Source: Serripes groenlandicus (Eukaryota; Mollusca; Bivalvia; Cardiida; Cardiidae). Taken from it: DNA of 64,000 nucleotides. This document shows positions 45,774-59,700 of the stretch, piece after piece. A program made the translations under genes and the position numbers. Location of the stretch: contig JASEVX010000008.1 in assembly GCA_031761405.1 (NCBI GenBank), positions 41,643,175-41,707,174 on the forward strand, given 5' to 3'. Every line of letters begins with the position of its first letter. The stretch's first letter is position 1. The notes under the pieces were generated by a model. The model had not been told where the DNA came from. It worked only from the letters and a program-made list of their open reading frames with translations, and did not search any database.

Positions 45774-46846
45774 CAGAAAATCTAGATAAAGATTGTTCAT
45801 GTGTTTGCTTTGATATATATGAATTGAAATTTCAATTTAATTGTTATTGTTATGCAGCGTTCTTTTGATTTTGATATAGCATGCATTGTGATAAATGCAG
45901 CAATGAGTGTGTAAACTATACAACGACCTCTGTGAAATACAGCCAGTCAAATAAAAGTTTTTGCAATAGAACCCCATTCTGTGTATACAATATTGCGCAT
46001 TCAACACAAATATTATTCAATTAATGGAAATAACAAGGTCTTCTTGTGAAGTGTATGTAATAAAAAATATGTTATCAGTAAATCCTTGTCCTAATGTATT
46101 CCGTGATCTTCAGTTATATAGCCCCTTGCTGGCAGCACTTTCAGTGCTTTGATTCATACTGCATTTGGGAAACTTAAAAGAAAAACAAGACATTGTATGT
46201 AAAAACATTTTCAATGTAATACGGGTAAACAAATCGACGGCGAAGCCGGCGACGTTTCCCGTCAAAAGGTAATGTGTATGAACTTTGCAAAAATTTGCTA
46301 TACCGTCTTTCCAAAAATTGTGTCCAGAGCGAACTTTTCGATGCAGTGATGCAGTCACGATAGTCGAACGTTTTCATTGGATGAAAAGAAAATATCGAAA
46401 CAAAAAACGATGTGACATAAGGTATGAATCTGAGAAGATACTGGTATCCAGCTGGGACCAGTGCAGCAGTGAACGTAAGTTAAAGATTATTATAGACTGT
46501 ACACATATAAGTGATATGAGCATTGGCAAAAAAAGGGGGACTACGTGGCTCCAGAGTGTTGAGTTCCAGTGTAAAAGATTACTCTTTGCCTTGCATACCG
46601 AACGATATAGGCACTTAAAAATTCTAGATAAGAATAAGGTTAATAAATGCAAAGCCGCTTTCGCCGTACATACTAATGCCTAAACTATCTGAGAAGCATA
46701 TACGTATATATAGAAACCGTTAACTGTGGTAATACTGGATATACAAATGAAATAAACATTGTGGTGCTGGGACATACATTCAACTGACGTGTGATACACG
46801 GTTCACCTATTAAGGTGGAGAAGACCAGGAATACAGAATACAGAAT

Positions 46847-47206
46847 ACGGATGGTGATAACACGACGGTACGATGGTGGTAACGCGACGGTGCGATGATG
46901 ATAACGCGACGGTACGATGATGATAACACGACGGTACGATGGTGATAACACGACGGTACGATGATGATAACGCGACGGTACGATGGTGATAACGCGACAG
47001 TACGATACTACGATATTACGATGGTGAAAACGCGACAGTACGATGGTGAAAACACGATAGTATATCGCATTATCATCATCGTACTGTCGTATTATCGTGT
47101 TTTCACCATCGTCCTGTCGCGTTGTCGTGTTATCATCATCGTACTGTCGAGTATCGCGTTTCAGATCAACACATGCATAGGCGATGGCCCTAATGATATT
47201 CCGTAC
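46847..47206. repeat. Right arm of the 3.4-kb inverted repeat
   Basis: About seven inverted 22-bp units (ggtgataacacgacggtacg/at), then a unique part nearly identical to the inverse of 43843-44040, ending ggccctaatgatattccgta/c. It ends about 70 bp before the hexosaminidase E-boxes. Confidence 0.9.
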
Positions 47207-47273
47207 TCTGCATGTAAGTGAGCGTAAAGAACGGCTCTCTGCAAAGGAGATTGGAAAATGTGTGCCACGAAAA

Positions 47274-47305
47274 TCACGTGACTAAACTAACTCTGGTCAC
47301 GTGAA
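47274..47305 (+). promoter_or_regulatory. Two CLEAR-like E-boxes upstream of hexosaminidase
   Basis: TCACGTGAC at 47274-47282 and GTCACGTGAA at 47296-47305, both near the CLEAR consensus GTCACGTGAC bound by TFEB/MITF-type bHLH-Zip factors. They lie 15-47 bp before the ATG, in the likely core promoter or 5' UTR of a lysosomal enzyme gene, the expected class of target. Confidence 0.65.
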
Positions 47306-47320
47306 CACTTGCCTCTTAAA

Positions 47321-47759
47321 ATGGCGGACGAATATACGACCTCAATACGGGGTTTCATTTTGTTTCTTTGCATGTCAAATAATTTCCAAGTCGTTTTCAG
47401 CAATGTTAGACCCGAATACGAACGAAATGCTCGATTACATGCTTATCCAGTAACCCCCACCAAAGGTTCCCCATGGCCCATGCCTCAATCAATGGTAACG
47501 ACAAACATCCAGTTAGACGTTAATCCGACCAACTTCATGTTTAAAACGACTAACAGTAAAACATGTGAAGATCTTGAAGACGCTTTCATCAGATATAAAG
47601 AAATCACATTTGGACGGGAAGCAGCGGTTTTGAAGTTTGTACCAAAAATGCTGTCAAATCTGCGTGCCAATAGTAACACGGTTGTGAATGGTTTAGAGGT
47701 TACTGTGCAGTCCGAGTGTGTGCAGGATGCTTTTCCAACACTGGAATCAGATGAATCAT
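47321..47759 (+). CDS. Hexosaminidase exon 1
   Basis: Signal peptide and zincin-like N-terminal domain, 146 codons plus 1 nt. Donor TCAT|GTAAGC after LESDES; the split Tyr is completed by exon 2. A SINE starts about 30 bp into the intron. Confidence 0.93.
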
Positions 47760-50700
47760 GTAAGCAATGTCCTATTGATTGTTTGGTGTTTAACATCGCT
47801 TTCAACAATTGTTCAGTTACATCATGGTCTTTCCAATTCAGGACTAAGTTACCTGTAATACTGGTCTATTTAGCCTGACACCCGCCAGTCAGTCGTAATG
47901 CTAACCACGCAACCCGGAGCGCCAAGGAGGCAGCCACTACTATCATTTTTAAAGTCTTTGGCATGACTTGACTGGGGAGTGAACTCCCGCACCAGAGGCA
48001 GACATTCTACCACTAAACCACTGATGCGGTAAGTAATGTACTTGAACCCTTTCAACCTCATATAGACGCTTTCTGACGCCTCTGCAGCAGACGGCTTTTT
48101 GAAAACATAGTGACAAAAGAGGAAATTGCACAAAACGTGCAATTTCTCCTTTTGCCACAATGTTTTCCACTTTTTGTCATAGGTTATCCATTCAATTATG
48201 GAGATTTTCTATGTTTTGACAAAAAACGTTCAATGTCGTCTGCTGCAGAATTGCCGTATGAGGGAAAGGGTTAATCAAGACCTTAAGCCTTTCCCAAATG
48301 CAGAAGCTTGCTTATGCCTATCTGGGACGACTAATATATATTAGTTGTCCCAGTGCCTATGCAGCAGCAGATGTTACAAAAAAACTAAAACCTTTCAGTC
48401 TGAAAGCTCAATTTTGCATCTGTTTCTGTCTTTGTTCATGAAAATTTGAAAGTCCAAAGGAATTTTTGCCAGTCAGGATGGCCCGATTAAATAAATACTG
48501 GGGAGCACCAAATAAGGTAAGACTAAATTGTGATAAATTAGATTTATAAGTTATATAAACATAACAGGAACAAGCATAATACTTGAAAGAAATAGGTTAA
48601 ACAATTAGAACATGATGTGTTGTACCATAATATATAATGTTCTAGTATGTTAGCATTTGGTGTAAATTGAATTATTGATTTTTGTTAACGAATGTAAATA
48701 TATGTTGAAATGCTTATAAGTAGAAGATACTGAAAGCAAAATCTTCTAAATTAAAGCAGGAATTTAGGGTAAGAATTTACAATAAAAAATTGAAAAATGC
48801 ATAGGGTTGTTCCTCTCCCAAAATATGACCAATCTGCAGTAGACGCCTGAAAATATATAGACAAAACTAAGGAAGATTTACAAATATTGTAATCAAAGAT
48901 TAAACTGCATGAATGTGCAGGCAATTTAGTTCTGCATTGTTCACAAATGAAGTTTAAAGTTGGATATTAATGCTGTTTTCCCACATATGACACACCTGCA
49001 GGAGACAACTTTGTGAACATTTTCACTTAAATATGAAAAATCTCAATAATTGAAGATATTAATAATTTAATAGCCTTATTGGATAAGGTTGAAAATATTG
49101 AGACAATAGGACTGGTGCAATTGCGCTAGATGAAGAATTTATCATTTTGCCACAATTGTTTCAATTGTCATCTGCTGGAGATATGTCAAAATAGGTTTGC
49201 AAGTGGACATGTGTTAAAACTCATACAGAGTCTGATTGAATATATAAAATTAACTAATTACACTAATTATTCCAGACAAACTAGTGGTGGACAGTCTTGG
49301 AAGTGCCACACTAAGTGCTGCCGAAGTTTGGGGTGCTTTGAGAGGATTGGAGACTTTCAGTCAACTTGTCTATAGAAAGGCAGATGGAGGAGTAAGTTTA
49401 AACCTAAATCCAACATTTCTAATGCTTTCTAATTATTCTAAGTAATTATTTAGAATATTCTTAATTACAAAGAAATTCCCATATTAAGGCCTTTCTGATT
49501 GTCTACCTGGTTGCCATGTAACCATATGGGTCAAAGTCAGTCCGAAATTTTGTGAATTTAGAAGTAGAATACATGTGAACGTAGTATTTAGATGCAGATT
49601 TATTGAAAAGGGGGATAAAAAGACTTAATGTTTTGTATGAAACAGGATTTTGATCAAGGTCACAACAAAACACATTATATAATTGCAATTTTGCAACTTG
49701 ATAGTATAGAGGGAACATGTGTCATTTGACCAATTGAGTCTATAAAATTGAAAAGGTACACATTGGCATTTCTGAACAGTTTAGTTTCTAATCAGCCTGC
49801 ACATCTGTATGTATCTTATAAGAATCTTCTCAAGCTGATAACAAACTTGTGTAAACAATATGTGAACAATGTAGATATATTGATGAGAGTGTGTGTATGC
49901 ACAGGGTGATCTAGATTATAATACACTGTTCACAAGATCCGACTTGTACCTTTTTGCATTGACATTCTCGTTTTATCATCACTCAGTCAGAAAATGTTGA
50001 AATGGATTTAAAAAATCACTTGCACAAAAAGGGAATGAAAAATCTCAACAGCACAACTGTACAGTTCTTAAGTTTATCATAATTTATGTTATACATGTAT
50101 GTATTTATTATTTTGTTTCATTATCAACTTTTTCCAGTTTGCAATTAATCAGACAAACATCTCAGACTATCCAAGATTTAAACACAGAGGAATACTATTG
50201 GATACAAGTCGCCACTTTTTGTCAATGAAAGTTTTGAAAGCCAATTTGGTAAGTGTATGAGATGACTGGGTGGGCAAACATTATCTCTTATCTATTCGGT
50301 AAGAATAATTAACTAGTTTGGTTCTTTTTTTCACTACTCCATGTATAAAGATAATTTAACATCTCAACATAAACAAATAAACCTCTAGTTTAAATATAAT
50401 ATTATAATCTTTTCACAACTGTAGACAATAGTTGACACATCTGCAGCAAAAGACTTCTGAAGCTATTACTTCTGAAGCTATTAAACTTTTGATTACAGAG
50501 ATTGTCCTAATTTTTGCCAAGATGTTTTCAAATTGTCTCCTGCGGATTTGCTGTATACATGTGGGAAAAGGGTTTTAATTATTGAAGCTGCATTAGCGTA
50601 TTCAGTAACAACTAGGGATGGGAACAAATATTCGAATATTCGAAAAACTGGCGAATATTCGAATACCTTTTTCGGATAAGAATATTCATTTTCAGTTTAC

Positions 50701-53700
50701 GATTTTTTCTAAGAAATAAAAAAAAATGACAAAATATTAGTAGTTAAATTCTGACAGTGGTCACGAGTTGGAGCTAATCATGATTACGGGTGAAGTGATA
50801 AAGAGTGTGTATGTGTCGTTTGTTTTGTATTTAGAACGTATGTCAAACCTTTAAGTATCAATTATAAAATCAATAATTGTCACACATACGTTACCCCTTG
50901 TTCTTATCGTGTGTAACAAGACATCACCTTGAAGACCGGTTTGTTCGATATATTTTAATCAACACATATGTATAAATGGTGACAGTCTGCATGCATATAA
51001 TTACGAAAGTGAAAGTCAAGTTCGGAAAAACCCTCCCAGCTTAATCAAATTATAGTTGATGTTTTCTTCATAGACAGCTATTGCAACAATTGAATAGATC
51101 ATATTTCACATAGCATTACATCTCAAAAGTATGCAGCTTTCATGTTTTATCTCTTTAACCCATTACTTCACATAGATGACATTTGACATCTGCTCTTTTT
51201 CAATATAATTCTTTCAGTTTTCTAGAATGGGGAAATTTTCGTCTAATGTTTGTAAAGCAGACGACCTATGAAAAGCCATTTGAAGTAATGGGATCGAATT
51301 CACATCAGCAAACAAATTGAATCGTCCACCATTTAATCTTCTTCCAACATGCAGTTAATTGACTAAACAAAATCGGGGGAAACAATTAATTAAATATCAT
51401 CCAACTCCCTATGCTTTTCGTATGAATAAGATATATAATTGTTTTGTTAATTATTTGATTCGGTTAAATATTAAATTCTGTGAACAAGCGACATCTGTAT
51501 GAATATCAACTTGAAATTTTAATATATTTGTTGAGAAGAAAAGAGAGTGTAAGAACAGTTGAAAACTTGCAATATATACGTAAACAATAGCTTACGCTTA
51601 TACTTTGAAAATCGCCAAGGAAATGAAAAGTACCAGTATTCGGATAAACCTGAAATAGGATACCGATTTTTTATTCGAAAAATGAATATTCGAATATATT
51701 CGAATAGGTCAAACAAATATTCAAATATCATTTTCTGTATTCTTTCTCATCCCTAGTAACAACCTGAGCATACACATATCTGCTTACCCAAGATTACCTT
51801 GACATTAGTCAATATTCTTCTATGGAAGGAAGGATGTCTTTTGGAAATGCCTCAATATTTGAATTGGCTGCCATGATATGACTGAATTATTTTGGCAAAA
51901 AAGGCATGTAGAAAATGTTGTCACCGGCTATACCATTGGAAATGCCTCAATATTTGAATTGGCTGCCATGATATGACTGAATTATTGTGGCAAAAAAGGC
52001 ATGTAGAAAATGTTGTCACCAGCTATACCACAGTGTTTACTGGATAAAATAAGACTACCATTAACTCTTTCCCTCATACAGATGCATCTTGACATTTCTC
52101 TATTTGCCTCAATGTTTTCAACTCTATTAAATATCTACACTTTCCTTAGTAGATACTTTTTGTATTATACTATCATGTTTTGAAAATTGTCTTCTGAAGA
52201 TTTGTTGTATGTGAAAACCCTTTCCCACATACACCAAATCTGCAGCAGACAACTTTGAAAACATATACATTTGCTTAAGTAAAAAAATCTCCTTTTATCA
52301 AAATGTTTTTAGAAAATCTGCCTCAGAGGCGTCATTTTGCGCCTACATGTGGTAAAGGGATAAGATTATCCAGGTTATACTGGTGCGTCAGCTGTCAGGC
52401 TATCGCTGAATTCCTCTAAGCCTAGAAAAGAGGCCATTACTACCATTGTTGAAGCCTTTGGTACATGTATGTATTTTCCTGGGAGTGAACCTATATATCT
52501 CCTGAGGGAGATGCCTTAATCAATACACCACTTGAATGGTAAAGTTTGAAGTATTTTGAAATACATTATTTATGTAGACATGATTCAATCGCCCTTTCAT
52601 TCCAGGATGTTATGGCACAACACAAGTTCAATGTATTTCATTGGCACATTGTTGATGACCAGTCCTTCCCATATCAAAGCAACGCATTCCCAGATATGAG
52701 TGTAAAGGTTTGTATTCTTTTTTACTCTTAACCCTTTCCCTCATACAACAATTCTGCAGCAGACGACTTTGAACGTATTTTGTCATAACATAGAAAATCT
52801 CCATAATTGAATGGATAACCTATGACAAAAAGGAGATTTTGTGCAATTTCTTCTTTTGTCACTATGTTTTCAAAAACTTTTCTGTCTGCTGCAGAGGCGT
52901 CAGAAAGCGTCTATATAAGGCAAAGGGTTAAGTCTTGAAAGACATTTTTTACTCTCTCCCAGAAACCTGCTGTGGCCAAGTGGCTAGCGCCGGGGATTTG
53001 GAACCAGGTGTCCTCCGTTTGATCCCCAGGTACCGCGGTCATGATGGCTGAGTTCCCTTTGGCAAGGCACTATTCTAGCCTAGTACTCTTTTGTTTAAAG
53101 CTCGGATAGTGAATGAATAAACTGTCTAGCCTTGATATAACTTAATTTATGTTGGAAATGGTGTAAAATCCGAATAAATACCTTTTCCCACATACACCAA
53201 ATATGCAGCAGATGACAATGGAAACAGTTAGGCAAAGAGTATGGGAAATGTATATATACGACAATACAATTTAAAAACATTGTGGAATAAAGGGAGCTCA
53301 TTATCAGCCACATTGTTTTCAATAATCTTTTGCTGCAGGTGTGATGAAATTTGTCTATATAATGATATCAGTAAAGTTAAAAAAAAATCCCCATTAAGCA
53401 AATCTGCAGCTGACTCCTTTGAAAATATCTGTTCAAACATTTGTAAAACCTCTGTATACATATGAAAACGTGATAGTTAAAGTAGAAATCATTGTGGTAT
53501 AAGGACAAATTGCCAATAATGAGCAATTTTTAGCTTGACTATTCGAAGAATATGAGAGCTTTATTACTCGCCCAGGCGTCGGCGTCCGGTTAAAGTTTTA
53601 GGGCAAGTTGGCATTTTCATTCATAAGTACTTGTGCTATAGCTTTCATATTTGGAAAATAGTTACACCTTTAAGCTTTCTTCACATTGAATGCTGAAGAT

Positions 53701-56700
53701 GCTGAGTGTGACCTTCTTTTTGGGGTAAAAAACATGATTTTGGGAGGTTAAAGTTTAAGGGCAAGTTGGGATTTTCATTTTTTTTTTAATTGTTCTCAAT
53801 AAGTACTTGTGTTAGGGCCTTCATATTTGGAATATAATTACATACGATACCTTTCCTCATATTGTATGCTGTAAATGCTGATTTCGACTTTCTTTTTGAG
53901 GTAAAACACAATACTTTGGGTGGTTAAAGTTTTAGGGCAAGTTGGGATTTTCATTTAATTTTTTAAACTTTTCTCAATAAGCACTTGTGTTAGGGCTTTC
54001 ATATTTGGAATATAATTACATATAATACTTTTTCTCGTATTGTATGCTGAAGATGCTGAATTTGACTTTCTTTTTGAGGTAAAAAACATGATTTTGGGTG
54101 GTTAAAGTTTTTAGGGCAAGTTGGGATTTTCATTTAATTTTTTAATTTTTCTCAATATGCACTTGTGTTAGGGCTTTCATATTTGGAAATTTAATTACAT
54201 ATAATACCTTTCTTCATATTGTTAACTGAAGATGCTGATTTGACTTTCTTTTTGAGGTAAAAGACATGATTTTGGGTGGTTAAAGTTTTAGGGCAAGTTT
54301 GGATTTTCATTTAATTATTTAATTTTTCACATTGTATGTTGAAGATAATGGAGTGTGACCTTCTTTTTGGGGTAAAAAACATTATTTTGGTTGATTTTGA
54401 GAATTTGAGATGGATTCATTATTTTTGGTTACATTAATTTTTAATTATAATCATTCATTTATCAAATATAGTTCTTTACCATTTCAAATTGGATTTGGTG
54501 TCAAACATTTTAAAACCCTTTTTTTAAGGTTTTGCTATTTTTGGACTCGGTCAGTTTTAACATTTGCGTTTAGCTCAACGTTAAAGTTTTGATTTTAGCT
54601 CGACTAGTCGAAGAAAAAAATGGAACTTTACTACTCGCCCCAGTGTCGGTGTCCGGTTAATGTTTTAGGGCAAGCTGGCATTTTCATTTATAACTCTAAT
54701 AACCTTCATTCAAATCAGTCTTCATACTTCATACATTTGTTAAGGACCATCACACAATTAGGTTACATAACTCCATTGTATCCTAAATATGGAGTTATGG
54801 CCCTTGATTGACTTAGGAAATTTGATTTTTAAATTATATATATTTAAATGTATGTATCTATTCAATTACTTTTACATATAGAGTATATATGATTTAATAG
54901 TACTTAAAGGCAATATACGGAAATAGTGCTTAAGTGAATAAGCGTTGTAAAGTCGAGCGCGCTGTCCTCCGACAGCTCTTGTTCATTTTGTCACAACCAG
55001 GTTTTAAAAGTTGCATGCCAGTGGCAAATAGTTAAGAACCTATTTTCTATTTATTCAGGGTGCTTATTCCCCACTTAGACATGTGTATAGTCAACTTGAC
55101 ATAAAAGGACTTATTGAATATGCCAGACAGAGAGGTATTCGAGTGATCCCAGAGTTTGACAGTCCAGGTTGGTATATTAACTCTTTCCCTCATATAGATG
55201 TTTTTTGCCACCTCTGCAGCAGACGCTTTTTGAAAACATACTGACAAAAAAAGAAATTGCTCAAAATTAGCAATTTCTCCTTTTGCCACAATGCTTTCCA
55301 CTTTTAGTCATAGGTTATCCATTCAATTATAGAGATTTTCTTTTTTTTGACAAAATATGTTAAAAGTCGTCTGCTGCAGAACTGTCATATGAGGGAAAGT
55401 GTTAAACCATTACTAGGAGCAGACGAGTTTAAATGCATTCCCTGCAGAGGGTATTTTTGGAAATTTTTTGGAGTGTCAACTTCTGAATATGGAAAACTGC
55501 CGAATTATATCAAAGACTTAAAAAATATGGTTGTAGTGACTTCCCACTATTGGCAGTCAGGATAGCAAACTGACTGGTGAACTGGTGTCAGGAAAAATAA
55601 TGTCAGTAATGCTGGTAAATTTCCAAGGATATACAGGTACCATGCTATAACTGTTGAAACTTGGAAAAAAACTTTCATACAAAATTGTTAAAGCACTCGC
55701 CACTTCATGTTCAGAAATAAGACTTGTTGAGAAAACCAAATTCTTTCTCCTTTAGCTACTACTGAAGCAGTTTATTCAAATATTTATTGAAAACTTTAAA
55801 GATTAAATAGAAAACTATCAGGTGATGGGGAAAGTTTTATTGATAACTGTCTCAACACTTTCCCTAACACAGAAAATTGTCAATGGTTTTATAGCATACT
55901 ATTCTTACAATTTGTCCTTTGCATAATATGTTTTCAGATCAAAATAACAATATTTTATTAACTTTAACCCTTTCCCACATACAACAAATCTGAAGCAGAT
56001 GACTTTCTTTGAAAAAAAAAACATCCTAGCAAATATCTATATATATGAAAGTATTGAATAAGTTTGAAAACATTGTGGCAATATCATAAATTGCTCATTA
56101 TGAGCAATTTCTTCTTTTGTCACAATGTTTTAAAAAAGAGTCATAAATGTGTCTGTATGACTATCAAATTAATATACTTGTGTCATTGAAGCATGTTCTA
56201 GGTCTAAGATCGGTGATCGGTCTGTAGGACTTTGTGGGCTGATTTTAATGAAAGCATACAGCTTGTGTCAGTAGACCTTTTTTTCCTGTGTCGAGGCCAT
56301 ATACATATCATACACGTAATATGTTTCTTTCAGGTCATACCCAATCCTGGGGAAAAGCAATAACCGATTTATTAACAAAGTGCTACACTGATGGCAAGCC
56401 CAATGGACAGTCTGGACCGGTCAACCCAGTGTACAACTCGACCTTCACCTTTCTGTCAAAGTTCTTTACGGAAATAGCCGGTGTGTTCCGCGATAAATAT
56501 ATACATCTTGGTGGGGATGAAGTATCCTTCAGCTGCTGGTAAGTGGTTGATTTTTGTTTGAGTGTCCTTTAACCCTTTACCACATTAAACAAATCCTCAC
56601 CAGATGACTTAAAAAAAACATCTTGCCAAAAATATGGCAATTTTCATTAAATGAAAGTATTATTTATTATTAAAATAGAGCTGAAAACATTGTAGTAAAA

Positions 56701-59700
56701 GGAGAAATTGCTCATCATGAGCATCTTCTGCTTTTGCCACAATGTTATTAAAAGTCATCAGGACAAATGTGTCAAAATGTTTCTACAAAATGGATAATGG
56801 TTAAGTCCTGTTAACCCTTTCCCTCATACGGGAATTATGCAGCAGACGACTTTGAACGTATTTTGTCAAAAAATAGAAAATCTCCATAATTGAATGTATA
56901 ACCTATGACAAAAAGTGGAAAACATTGTGGCAAAAGGAGAAATTGCACGTTTTGTGCAATTTCTTCTTTTTCACTATGTTTTTAAAAAGCCGTCTGCTGC
57001 AGAGGCGTCAGAAAGCGTCTATATGAGGGAAAGGGTTAAGCTCAACTGTCTAAAAGACATTCAAGCTTAGGTCATGATGAGTTGTCTTTCATGCATGTGT
57101 TAACTTTTAGCTTCAAAGAACTTCTCCTCTGGGCCAATTGGGATGAAACTTCATTGGTTGGATCACATAATTGACTATCCTACTTTTCCTTCAAATTTTC
57201 TAGATCAATTCAGAATTCTGGTTTCCATGGCAACCAAAGGAACAAACTTTAAAAATCTTCACGTCCTAATCTGGATGTCCAATTTTCAAATAATATTGTA
57301 CATATATATATTCTTTAGGTGTCCCTCTACCAGAATCTTTGAAGCTTTGTTGACTGGTCACAAAACATGGCTGCCAGGGCTCGGCTGTTTTGCCTTGTAT
57401 GCCTAAAGTAAGACTTCAGTCACCTTCTCCTCTGAAAGTATGAAGCCAATTTAAAGTTATTATTATAGAAATATTCTTGGGTGATCCTCTAGCAGATTCC
57501 TTCATGTCTTGTTGATTGCTCTAAAAAAACATGGACGCCAGCGGTGAAAATGCTTATCTGATTTCAAAATAAATATAGAAATGAAGCTTTTAGTAATTCT
57601 CTACATAATTATTCCAAGCAATAATGCATGGTTGAAGACATAAATTTCACGTGGCATCAGAAAATGGGTAAAAATTACTTTTAACTTCCAATGACATCTA
57701 GACATTAATCTGCCTAACTTAATAGGAATGTTACTTTGGATGTCCTATTTCAAAATTGTTTAAAGATATAAATTATATAGAGAACTTTGGTTGCTGCGGT
57801 ATCGGAAAGGGAGACAAATGCCATAACTTTAAAATTCTTCATCTATGAACCCGCTAGTCTGATTCCAAGATAATTTTAAATTTAAAATTCATCTACTCAG
57901 ATTCCAACAAATATTCATAGAAATGTTCCTTGAGTGACCCATTACAAAACAAAAATCAAGCCATACTGATTGGTGGAAAAACTTGGCCGCTGGACAGCAT
58001 CGGAAAAGGGGCAAAATGACAAAACTTTAAAATTCCATTCTTATTAAAGTTTTTGTCTGATTCCAAGATAGTTTAGCAGAAATGTTCCTTAATATAAGTG
58101 ACACTGTACATAATTTGTGTAAGCCATTTTGATTGGTTGAAAAAGATATCTGCCTGGCAGCATCAGGAAAGGGGTTAAATGAGATTTAAGCTTCAAACAA
58201 CAGCTCCTTCTAAACCAATGAAACAATATCAACCAAACTTCAAAGAAATATTCCTGTGGTTGTCCTCTTTGAAATTGTTCAAAGATTTAATGCATTATTA
58301 AAAATGTCCTTTACTGATAAGCTGTCTTTTCTGCAGTTCGTACCCACTCTTGATCAAATTTTCACCTTTATTGCATTGCTTCTATACTAAAACTCAGGAG
58401 ATCACGTTAGGGCCATCTAGGCCCTCTTGATTCTTTTGTCACAATGTTATCAAATGTCTCTGCTTCAGATGTATCAGAATGAGTCTCTGCAAGTGGGAAA
58501 GGGTTAATTAGATTGGAATACTCCATACTCTATACATGTTATTTCTATATGAGAAATAATTAATTTTCCTGTAGGCAAAGCAATCCAGATGTTACAGTCT
58601 TTATGAAGGAGATGGGATATGGAAAGGACTACTCTAAACTGGAACAATACTACATGCAAAAGTAAGTAACTGATGGCTTAACCCTTTCCCTCATATGACA
58701 ATTCTGCAGCAGACGACTTTGAACATATTTCATCAAATAATGGAAAATCTCTATAACTGAATGGATAACCTATGACTAAAAGTGGAAAACATTGTGACAA
58801 AAGGAGAAATTGCACGTTCTGTGCAATTTCTTCTTTTGTTACTATGTTTTCAAAAAGCCGTCTGCTGCAGATGCGTCAGAAAGCGTCTATATGAGGGAAA
58901 GGGTTAATATGGTTTACAAACTGTAAACATTTTAGGAAATCTGTGTGTAATCTGTGCATATATGTAGTCATTATATGCAGGGCTCGCGCTGTCGTTCGCC
59001 ACTTGGGCCATTGGCGACAAAATGAAAAAAATTGATTCATAAAAAACAAAAGTGGCTCAAGCTGTGGCTCTCAAAACAAATTGGTATGAAAAATCAAGAT
59101 CGTTAAATCGGACATATTTCATCTAAGTGGTCTACTCCGAGATGAAAAATCAATAACTGCCTTCATAACTGACTGGATCACCTCGGTACACGCTACACCG
59201 GTAACATAACTGAATCCAATTTTTCACGTGTATTGTGTTTGTGTATAATGTCAAACTGTTGACATAGACAGAGTAATTAAGGAAAGTGGCAATTTGAACA
59301 AAAGGCTTTAACGCCGATGAAGTGACCTATTTATAAACAGCCAATCGCAGCATGGTGTCAAGAAGTTGCGATTTCAGCACGGTGTCAAGACATTGTAATT
59401 TTGGTTCATGATTGTCGTTTTTAAAAAAGAGTTGAATGAGCTTTTTTCGACCGTTAAACAGTAAGGTTAGATGTTGGAATACAAGTTTATGTTCACAACA
59501 AAATCTCCTATCCATTTAATAGTCTGATTAACATTAAAAATTGAAAAATATCTTCAGATCAAAATAGCGTAAAAAGTAACCGTATATTCGGACATGATTT
59601 TCCGGATACATTGTTCAACGATTTTACTTACGTTTGTCGTTTTCACGCTTTATATTAAAAAATATATAGTCTTGTCAATTCGGATTTTCACAACAAAAAA

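Larger units (their letters stand above)
44363..46846. other. Spacer of the inverted repeat
   Basis: Holds a 3' SINE fragment (44440-44586, -), a diverged direct duplication of about 190 bp (45060-45255 and 45440-45625, sharing aaagcagt-cgtgcatac and ttcaaaattgaattt) and a hairpin at 45693-45773. Frames at 44653-44922 (-, 89 codons) and 46285-46683 (+, 132 codons, basic) lack any motif I recognise, so I do not call them genes. No transposase is evident. Confidence 0.55.
53375..55035. mobile_element. piggyBac-like MITE split by two family D elements
   Basis: The left half ends at gccaataatgagcaatttt (53527). The right half resumes at cattttgtcacaacc and ttttaaaagttgcatg (54984 onward). The interruption is exactly the block 53528-54983. 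Confidence 0.65.

Noticed and set aside
46285..46683. 132-codon basic frame in the inverted-repeat spacer
   Set aside because: No domain, splice context or homologue recognised, and a comparable frame is open on the other strand.
43843..47206. Confident call as a Foldback transposon
   Set aside because: No target-site duplication at gtacggaata/tattccgtac and no transposase; described as an inverted repeat instead.
46685..47221. Frames across the right inverted-repeat arm
   Set aside because: Same minisatellite in the opposite orientation.
47870..48170. Minus-strand frames of 96 and 73 codons in intron 1
   Set aside because: They read through a SINE and a MITE; the same peptides ([10 protein letters not shown]) recur at every MITE copy.
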